Source: Lucinisca nassula (taxonomy: Eukaryota; Mollusca; Bivalvia; Lucinida; Lucinidae). From it: a stretch of 64,000 nt of DNA. The notes beneath the pieces were generated by a model. The model saw only the letters and a program-made list of their open reading frames with translations, ran no database searches and was not told the DNA's origin. Positions within the stretch are counted from its first letter, which is position 1. Each line of letters begins with the position of its first letter. Where the stretch lies: contig OY757020.1 in NCBI GenBank assembly GCA_963580285.1, forward strand, positions 96,475,497 to 96,539,496. Direction: 5' to 3'. The position numbers and the translations under genes were made by a program. This document shows positions 54,910-62,517 of this stretch, piece after piece.

Positions 54910-55539
54910 CTACTGGGGCGATGGACGGTGGTTTTCCTGATTGTTATAATTCCACAATTCTGGATTTTGTCGTGATTGCTGGTTTCTCCTATTACGCTCA
55001 TTATTTGGACAGTTTCTTTGCAGGTGTCTAGGAGACCTGCAAATATAGCAAAGCCGCTGCACACTTCTGTCACGAGGTCCTTGGTTGCCTCTATCCCCAT
55101 TACCATAGTGCCTTGAAAGCTTTTCGATACAGAACTGTAGTTGTTTTAGGGTGCCTTGCAGGTTTATTGTGTCCCTATTTTTATTCTGATTTCTTGGAGA
55201 GGTTTGCTGGTTGTCTTCTGCTTCGGTTGTGACCTGGCGGACATACTTCTTTTTACCATTCTCGGCTCCCAAGATTCCTTCATACATTTCAATGATGGTC
55301 ACCGCTTGAGTGACTGAGGTGCAGTTATCTGAGATGCACTTATACTTAAGCTCTGGAGACACGGACTTGTATAATTGATTTAAGGCAAGCATCTCTCGGG
55401 CCTCATGGTTCATATTACTGTATGCACGCTGGGCCAGTCGCCGTAAATCATCACCTAGCTCAGCTATCGATTCATTAGGTCTCCGTATCCTTGATTCTAG
55501 TCTGGAGATCCACATGGGCTGTTGACGAGTGTTGCCCAT
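54910..55539 (-). pseudogene. Gypsy Gag, C-terminal part with CCHC knuckle
   Basis: 209 codons: the capsid C-terminal helices (PNESIAELGDDLRRLAQRAY), then a basic linker and one CCHC knuckle, CYICRSPRHLQRNC (C-x2-C-x4-H-x4-C), near 55025. The first Met is not the real start: relatives have a longer N-terminal part, here replaced by satellite DNA. Confidence 0.82.
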
Positions 55540-56350
55540 TCAGTTTTGATTGGATCTTTCTGAAACTTATATGTAAGGTGGGTGGGGACAAAATCTCGGA
55601 TGAGTTCGAAAACAGGCCAAGTCAGCCCATTATCGTAAAGTTATGTCCCTTTGATGGCTGAAAATGTTGATTTTCGACCTTGTCATCACCGTAGCCCCTT
55701 CAGTTTTGATCGGATTTTTGTGAAACTTATATGTAAGGTGGCTGGGGATGAAACCTCCGATGTGTTCGAAAACTGGCCAAGTCGGCCCATTTATCTTAAG
55801 AGTAACATCCCTTTGATTGCTAAAAATGCCAAATTTTGACCTTCTCATCACCATAGCCCCTTCAGATTTGATCGCTCTTTCTGAAACTTATATGTAAGGT
55901 GGCTGGGAATAAAACCTTGGATGAGTTTGAATACTGGCCAAGTCGACACATTTATCATAGAGTTACGTGCCTTTGATTGCTTAAAAATGCCTATTTTCGA
56001 CCTAGTTAGCACTGCTGCCCCTTCAGTTTTGATCGGATCTTCATAAAACTTACAAACAAATGTCAGGCAGAAAAGCTTTGAGGAGTTTGAAAACATTTGA
56101 GGTTTGTCTATTTGTCACAGAGAAACATCCCTTTGATTGCAGTAGTTAATTGCTTATTTTTGAACTTGTCAACACCATAGCCCCATCAGTTTATATCGGA
56201 TCTTCTTAGCAAGTCAGGAATAAAAGCTTGAATGAGTTTGAAAACTGGTGAGGTCAGCGTATTTATCATAGTTACATTCTAGTTGATTTGCAGAAATTGC
56301 TTACCCTGTCATCACCATGTCCTTCCATTAATCATTCAGTAAAGGTTGGC
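55540..56350 (+). repeat. Satellite array, five decaying ~160-bp units
   Basis: CAGTTTTGATCGGATCTT-like starts recur at about 55545, 55699, 55862, 56025 and 56187 (spacing 154-163). Each unit goes on with AAACTTATATGTAAGGTGG and ACATCCCTTTGATTGC. Similarity falls off toward the right. The array abuts the truncated Gypsy gag. Confidence 0.87.
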
Positions 56351-56415
56351 ACTTCCTGAAACTTTGAATCTGTTAGCTCAGGTGAGCGATACATGACCAG
56401 CTTGGTCTTCTTGTT

Positions 56416-56508
56416 CTTATTTCTGCTTAAAATATAGATTGTGGGCACTCAATAGATCGAGGCGGTTCTAACGAGTGCCCACAATCTATATTTTAGAGCA
56501 GAAATAAG
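56416..56508. repeat. Inverted repeat, 35-bp arms, 22-bp loop
   Basis: CTTATTTCTGCTTAAAATAT and the following 15 bases (56416-56450) are nearly perfectly complementary to 56473-56508 (GAGTGCCCACAATC...). It could fold into a strong hairpin. It sits at the left edge of a dispersed repeat. Confidence 0.88.
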
Positions 56509-56524
56509 AAAAATAAGGTATACC

Positions 56525-56865
56525 CCCGGAAACCCCAGTTTATATTTTACTTTTGGTCCTTTGAGATCAGCGTGAATATTCTGAGAAATCGGAAATAAAT
56601 TATTGGTTTAGACTCATATTCTAGACAGGTTTTTAATTGTTTGGACCCCATTTTGAATCATATCAGTCTTTGAATCGACTGCCTATTCGAAATTCGCAAA
56701 ATTGCAGTATGTTTCCTCTGGCTTTCTTTGTCGGATCATTACAGGGTCACTGATGAGGCTTTATTAGCCGAAACTACGTAGTATGACCCATCTTCTTTCT
56801 TATGAATGTTTTCATTGCTCTTAAAGGAACTCATTTTTGATTTTTATTTACTACATAAAGTGGGG
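56525..56865 (+). repeat. Dispersed ~340-bp repeat (same family as 14371-14718)
   Basis: It begins near TTTATATTTTACTTTTGGTC and ends near CATTTTTGATTTTTATTT. The other copy is on the opposite strand in copy D. It includes GGATCATTACAGGGTCACTG and AAACTACGTAGTATGACCC. No coding capacity. Confidence 0.72.
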
Positions 56866-56905
56866 TTCAAGTGGGGTCAAAATTATAAAGGCGTGTTTTC
56901 GTGAT

Positions 56906-57086
56906 GATTCTTAAAAGAAATTGGACATTTTCATAAGATTTAACTGTTTCAGATTTTTATACATTATCATTCTGATTTTTCTTTACTTTTAATATCCTCA
57001 TAATGCTTCATGCCGTTTAACCATTACCAGTTTGACGCTTATGACCCACAGAGGGTTGACGCGTCGTTAGACACGACATCATCATC
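56906..57086 (+). mobile_element. I/Nimb-like LINE, fragment O (last codons and 3' UTR)
   Basis: It contains the last ~35 coding bases of ORF2 (KEIGHFHKI), the 3' UTR and a diverged tail (ACACGACATCATCATC). A CAAA repeat and a satellite block follow. Confidence 0.85.
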
Positions 57087-57099
57087 AAACAAACAAACA

Positions 57100-57372
57100 G
57101 GTTGTGGCGGGGCCATGCCCCACTCCTCCACTTCATAAAAGGCCAAATATCTGAGAAAATGTTCAGAGCCCAACCCCTTAACCATATATAGTCATGTTCC
57201 TTATGATAAGACACATCCAGTGACACCAACCTGGAGGTTCCCAGGGGTGTCCCAGGTCATGCCCCACCCCTCCATTTCATAAAAAGCCATATATCTCAGA
57301 AACCATTCATATCCCCATCCCCTAAACCGCATATATTCTTGGTCCTTATGATAAGACACATTCAGTGGCAAC
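57100..57372 (+). repeat. Satellite-like tandem repeat, ~147-bp units, second block
   Basis: Two units of the monomer seen at 41471-41932; ATGATAAGACACATYCAGTG occurs at 57202 and 57349. Copy J begins at its right edge. Confidence 0.82.
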
Positions 57373-58026
57373 AATTACCAAACACACCTCTTTGGTCTGG
57401 ATTTCGGTAAGACGGGCGGTCGTGCGGTCCGGCACGATCAATCGGCTGGTCGCGCCTAGCCCTAGGAATACCTTTCACTTTCTCTTCCTTGTCTTTTGTA
57501 TCATCCTGAATACCCACCGTTTGTCTTTTTTTTTCACAACCTTTCAATTTCTAGAAGGCGGCGGCTAAACGGACCAATCGTGCAGTTTTTTTTTTTATTG
57601 TACGAGTATATCTTCTGTGTATCTCTAACACTTGAGGTAGGAAATCCACTCACAAAAAGTGTTCCCTTGTAGGGCTCCACGGTGGGCGGAGAGCACGGAG
57701 GACGAATCATTATCTTTTCATTATGGTTAAAGATAATAAAAGAAAGAAATCGACCCAAGACACATCAGATGCTGACATAACGGACAACGACGACATAACA
57801 ACTACAATTAACACTACAACTCAACATTTCCCGCGCTTCATTCTCATAGAATGTAAGGAAGAAAACCAATCAATTACGTCACTTTCGCCTTTTGTCATCC
57901 AAAAAGTTATTTCTGGAATTGCAGGAGAACCCAAAAACATAAAAAAATTATATAGATCGAAACAGCTGCTCATTGAGGTAAACAAAAAAAGTCATGCCGA
58001 GAATCTCCTGAGAACAAGTTCATTTC

Positions 58027-58043
58027 ACAATTTAGCAGTGAGA
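58027..58043 (+). repeat. Target-site duplication, left, of SINE
   Basis: ACAATTTAGCAGTGAGA here and at 58341-58357. Removing the SINE and one copy restores the ORF1 frame. Confidence 0.93.
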
Positions 58044-58340
58044 TAAGCCCCCGCCCATAGGGGCTTGAAGAAATATATGGGCTGCATGATGCTTCCACGC
58101 AGAGCTGAATCCGGCCCGCACACTAGTACTGGTAAACCGATTAGAGGATCTAAGCCTGTCCAGGAACCGCGGTGCGAGGCGGACCGTCCATGCTAATAAA
58201 CCCTATTGGTTTCATTGGGCGACAGGGCTTGAGTTGTCATCTCATCTCAATGTCGGGTAAAAGTCCCACAAAATTGGAAGCAACGTCTCCAAAATGACCT
58301 TTACAGTGTTGACGGGGACGTTAAACCTCAAATCAAACAA
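58044..58340 (+). mobile_element. SINE-like element, 297 bp, in ORF1 of copy J
   Basis: Bounded by 17-bp TSDs and ending in an A-rich tail (AAATCAAACAAA). The 5' half (TAAGCCCCCGCCCATAGGGG...) lacks clear A and B boxes and differs from the head of 40184-40497. The 3' half matches 40184-40497 and 14914-15212. The last ~45 bases align with the 3' end of the I/Nimb-like LINE (ATGACC, GTTGACG, CGTTAAAC, AAATCA). Confidence 0.85.
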
Positions 58341-58357
58341 ACAATTTAGCAGTGAGA
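58341..58357 (+). repeat. Target-site duplication, right, of SINE
   Basis: ACAATTTAGCAGTGAGA, second copy; see 58027-58043. Confidence 0.93.
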
Positions 58358-59365
58358 GTGTATCCTCATACCTCGCTGAATTCCTCAAAAGGGGTAATTC
58401 GATGCCCAGATTTGAGGAACTCCAGCGAGGAGGAGATTCTCGAAGGCACCATATCTCAAGGAGTTACAGCTGTTAAACGATTCAAAACAAAACGAAACGG
58501 ACAATTAATAGACACTAACACTTTTGTTTTCACTTTTAACGCACCAGTAGTGCCCAAAACTATCAAAGTGGCATACTTTAGAGTTGACGTTGAAATTTAC
58601 ATTCCAAATCCGTTGCGCTGCCACGAGTGCCAGAAATATGGGCATCACGAAAATAGATGTTCAAGAGACCCTATCTGTGCCAACTGTGGACAGCCAGCCA
58701 ACCATACAGAACAAAACTGTAAGAATGAACCCCACTGTGTTAACTGGGGAAAAGCACAGCGCCAACTCTAAAGAATGTCACGTTTGGCACAAAGAAAAAG
58801 AAATATTAACAGTAAAATTTACAAAAAAACATCTCGTTCCCTGAAGCGCGGAAAATTGTTGAGTCCACTACCCCTGTTCCCGGTGTAAGTTATGCCAGCA
58901 TCGCACACGCACCTGTTAAAAAGGTAACTGTTGAAGATGCTGTCACTCAGACGGATCCGATTCCTGGTCTCGAACCTTTATAAAAATTAAAAACAAAAAG
59001 CAAAACTGACGATCAAGCCAACAATACCAACATTCAAGCACCACCACCACAGCCAATTCCAGACAAAATATTGAAAAACGGTACTTTGGAAATGATGTAA
59101 AAAGATTTAAAAAAAACAACAAAAACAACAACAATTTCAAAAACAACAAACATCTCAAAAACAAACAGACAGACAACGTAAAATGGAAAGAGACAGTATA
59201 AAATATCAGAACAGATTCGGATCTTTGAGTGACAGCGACATGGAGTTCACTGATACTCCATCACCTCGAAGTAACAGATCGAGGTCAACAACACCACGAA
59301 GTAATAACAGATCAATATCACCAATTGCAGCTCCAAAATAGTTTCTAGTCTTAATCTCTCCAAAA

Positions 59366-60583
59366 ATGGATTTAAAACACAAAATAATACAATGGAATTG
59401 TCGAGGTCTTAAATCAAATTATAATGAACTCTTATTACTTATTTCGTTAATAAACCCATCGGTTTTTTGTTTGCAAGAAACGTTTTTAAAAACTGATGAC
59501 AACATTGATGTCAGGGGTTTCAATACATACAACTATATCTATTCTGATGGTAACAAACCATCTGTTGGCAGTTCAATTTTTGTTAAATCATGTTTACCAC
59601 AAAGAGAGATCAAATTAAAAACAGACATACAAGCTGTAGCAGTTTCGGTTTCTCTGGATAAAGAAACTACAATTTGCTCTCTATATATCCCACCATCATT
59701 TTCTTTAAAGCCCGAACATCTTGACTCATTGTTGAGTCAACTTCCATCCCCATATCTTTTAGTTGGCGAATTCAATGGTCACAATATTCTATGGGGCTGT
59801 AAAGATATCAATAACAGAGGAGCACTTGTTGAAGATTTTATTGCAAAGAGCGATCTTTGCTTGATGAATGATAAATCTTATACTTACCTTCACCCTGCGA
59901 CAGGTCATTTGTCTTCTTTAGATCTCTCTTTGTGCCACCCATCTCTCTTCTTAGACTATAACTGGTCTGTTCATGATGAACAGTGCGGAAGTGATCACTT
60001 CCCAGTTATAATTGAGAGCGTAAACGAACCAGATGAAGACTGTTACCAGAAATGGAAAATGAATAAAGCCGACTGGGAATTATTCCAGAATTTGTGTGAT
60101 GAAGAGTTATCAGCTGATCACTTAAATGAATCATCTGACATTGTTTCTGATTTCACAGATACACTTATTATAATATCAGAACAATGCATTCCAAAGACCT
60201 CCACAAATACTAAGAAAAGCAAACCTTGGTTTAATAATGACTGTAAAGAAGCTATTCAAAAGCGTAAACAGGCTCTAAATAAGTTCTGCAAAAGTCCCAC
60301 TTCAGAAAAGCTAAACGACGTAAAAGTATTTAGAGCTAAAGCTCGGCGAACAATCCGAGCTTCAAAACGAAAGTCATGGAGGGAATATGTCTCCAAATTG
60401 AACTACAAAACCCCCATTAAAAAGGTTTGGGATAGGGTACGAAAAATTTCAGGAAAAACAAAGTCCTCCAGTTTTACACATTTAAATACTGAATTTGACA
60501 CAATAGCTTCAACGAAAAAAGATATTTCAGATACTCTTGGGAGCACATTCTTGAGAAATTCATCATCACGTAATTATTCTGAC
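59366..60583 (+). pseudogene. ORF2 5' part (endonuclease and linker), copy J, cut by copy K
   Basis: Open from ATG 59366 to the insertion of K at 60584 (about 406 own codons). Motifs are IIQWNCRGLK, CLQETF, SLYIPPS and SDHFPV. The metal-site GDFN has become GEFN, a change likely to harm the endonuclease. The RT and the rest are separated by K and lie outside the window. Confidence 0.87.
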
Positions 60584-61133
60584 CCCCCAGGTATTAGACT
60601 TCCTGCCTTGCCGTGGCCCTGGGGGCTCAATTCCCACTGGGCACATTGCCGCTGTGGTCTCTGTGCCCACTGGGAAGAGCTAAAGAAAGTACCACCCGTT
60701 TGCCGTGGGTGGCGTCCTGTAAGCCGGAAGAAGGGATCCTGGAGGTTGAGGGTTACCTGAGGTGGCGGTGCTTCAGGTACCCAACACGCCTCTTTGGCCT
60801 GGCTTTTCGGTGCAGACGGGTGGCCGTGCGGTCCGGCATGGTCAATCGGCTGGTCACGCCGAGCCCTAGAGATACTGCTTTGCTTTCTCTTCAACTCTTT
60901 TTGTATCTTTCCTGATACCAACCATATGCCCATTTACCTTACCCTTTTCTGTCTTTTTATCTCTAGAAGGCGGTGGCTAAACGGATCAATCGTGTAGGCA
61001 TTTTGTTTATGCGAGTATATCTCACGTGTATCTCTAACACCTGCGAGTTGGAAAACCACTCCATTATGGTGTTCCCTTGTAGGGCTCCACGGAGGGCGGA
61101 GAACACTTGGGACGAAACTAGAATTTTTTCCTT
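60584..61133 (+). promoter_or_regulatory. 5' UTR of copy K
   Basis: Same leader as in A, G and H, with the inverted repeat at 60631-60644 and 60663-60676. The stem is unchanged between copies while its loop varies (GTTGCTGCTGTGGTCAAT in A, ATTGCCGCTGTGGTCTCT in K). Confidence 0.65.
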
Positions 61134-62492
61134 ATGCCTCATGGAAAAAAACATAACCGCAACGCAGCTAAACGTAAAAAAGACGAGGATTCATCCGGAA
61201 CGGATGAACCCAGTCAACAGTCAAGTCAGCAGTCAAGTCAGCAGTCTAGTCAGCAGTCTGAAACTCAAAAGCTTAACAATTTTCCACGCTTCTTGGTGAT
61301 AACATCACGTGATGATACACGTACGGTGTCAGATTTATCACCTTTTGTGATCGAAAAGAGTATAGTGTCCATTGCCGGACATCAAAAAAGTATCAAGAAA
61401 CTGAAGTCAGGTGATCTCCTCTTGGAAATCGAGAGAGAACAGCAGGTCAAAAACCTGCTTGGTACCACAAAGCTCTTCGATCTCAACGTCAAAGTATCGT
61501 TGCACAAAACCCTAAATTCATGTAAAGGTGTCATCCGCAGCCCAGAGCTACGCCCGTGCAGCGATACCGAGATTGTTGAGAATTTGAGAGATGAAGGCGT
61601 CATTAGTGTACGTAACATCCAAGTTCGTAGAGGTGGTGTATTAAAGCCAACGGGTACTTATGTGTTGACTTTTAATACACCAGTTCTGCCCAAGAAAATA
61701 AAAATTGCATATCTATCTGTTAACGTAGAGGTGTATATACCAAACCCCCTCAGATGTTATCATTGTCAGGTTTTTGGTCACCACGAAAGCAGATGTCAGA
61801 AGAAACAACTCTGTCCAAACTGTGGTGAGGAAAAACATGTCGATAACCACCAAAACTGCAAAAATGAACCCAAATGCGTCAATTGTGGTGGCAAGCATGC
61901 TGTTTTCTCTCGAGATTGTCCGGCATGGAAAAAAGAAAAAGAAATACTCACTGTCAAATACCAAAGGGGGATAACATTCCCAGAAGCGCGGAAAATTGTT
62001 GATGAGCGATACAGAACACCAACCACTAGTTACGCCAGCATCACAAAGGGTGCTGGTGTAAAAGTTTCTAGCTCCGAAACACAGACTGCTGAATCATACA
62101 TAGCTGAACTGAAAAAATCTGGTGCATGGAGTAAATCCACTCCGGCATCACAAAGTTCAACCAGTTTATCAAATGGCGCAATCCAGGTTGCTTCGGATCG
62201 GTCGACAGCGACCGTACCGAAGCCAGCGCCGCATGTAAAAGAAAAACTCGACTTAGGTCGAACTAAGGGATCAGAAGATCCGAAGAAACAACACTTGTCT
62301 CAAAAACAAACAGACAGACAACGTAAAATGGAAAGAGACAATATAAAATTTCAGAACAGATTCGGATCTCTGAGTGACAGTGATATGGAGTTTGAAGCTC
62401 CATCATCACCAAGTAGCAATAACAGATCGAGGTCTGCAACACCACGAGCTGGTGGTAGCAGATCTATATCACCAATTGCAGCTCCAATATAG
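61134..62492 (+). CDS. ORF1 nucleic-acid-binding protein, copy K, intact
   Basis: 452 codons, the best reference ORF1 here. The start MPHGKKHNRN is basic, followed by a Ser/Gln repeat (QQSSQQSSQQSSQQ, residues ~24-40) built from 15-base units. The conserved block is at about 48-200 and starts NFPRFLVITS. Three zinc knuckles lie at ~205-270: CYHCQVFGHHESRC, CPNCGEEKHVDNHQNC and CVNCGGKHAVFSRDC. A linker with KPAPHVKEKLD follows, then Gln/Arg-rich KQTDRQRKMERDN and an RS-like tail (RSRSATPRAGGSRSISP). It probably coats element RNA. The stop lies 25 bases before the ORF2 ATG, suiting reinitiation. Confidence 0.9.
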   Translation: MPHGKKHNRNAAKRKKDEDSSGTDEPSQQSSQQSSQQSSQQSETQKLNNFPRFLVITSRDDTRTVSDLSPFVIEKSIVSIAGHQKSIKKLKSGDLLLEIEREQQVKNLLGTTKLFDLNVKVSLHKTLNSCKGVIRSPELRPCSDTEIVENLRDEGVISVRNIQVRRGGVLKPTGTYVLTFNTPVLPKKIKIAYLSVNVEVYIPNPLRCYHCQVFGHHESRCQKKQLCPNCGEEKHVDNHQNCKNEPKCVNCGGKHAVFSRDCPAWKKEKEILTVKYQRGITFPEARKIVDERYRTPTTSYASITKGAGVKVSSSETQTAESYIAELKKSGAWSKSTPASQSSTSLSNGAIQVASDRSTATVPKPAPHVKEKLDLGRTKGSEDPKKQHLSQKQTDRQRKMERDNIKFQNRFGSLSDSDMEFEAPSSPSSNNRSRSATPRAGGSRSISPIAAPI

Positions 62493-62517
62493 TTTCTAGT
62501 CTTAATCTCTTCATAAA

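Larger units (their letters stand above)
51138..55539 (-). mobile_element. Ty3/Gypsy LTR retrotransposon relic
   Basis: Gag, protease, RT, RNase H and integrase are present in the Ty3/Gypsy order on the minus strand. The gag is N-terminally truncated at 55539, where a satellite array begins, and no 5' LTR is found. Breaks: a TAA in the protease region near 54583, and frameshifts near 54262, 52690 and 51362. Confidence 0.88.
57723..59341 (+). pseudogene. ORF1, copy J, divergent subtype, broken
   Basis: The ATG at 57723 (MVKDNKRKKS) opens a frame with the conserved block (HFPRFILIECKEENQSITSL), interrupted after FHNLAVR by the SINE. Beyond it the frame continues to the first knuckles (CHECQKYGHHENRC, CANCGQPANH). 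The third knuckle is damaged (CVNWG, Cys to Trp) and frameshifts follow near 58750 and 58830. Position 58980-59150 is low-complexity with stops. The last ~190 bases match the Ser/Arg-rich end of K. The N-terminal block is about half identical to K by eye. Confidence 0.85.
57375..60583 (+). mobile_element. I/Nimb-like LINE, copy J, chimeric, split by a SINE and copy K
   Basis: It starts about 190 bases into the 5' UTR. The 5' UTR and most of ORF1 are strongly diverged from the other copies, but from about 59150 (end of ORF1) through ORF2 it is nearly identical to K, H and L. A SINE splits ORF1 (58044-58340) and copy K splits ORF2 at 60584. Its 3' part would resume beyond the window. Confidence 0.88.
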
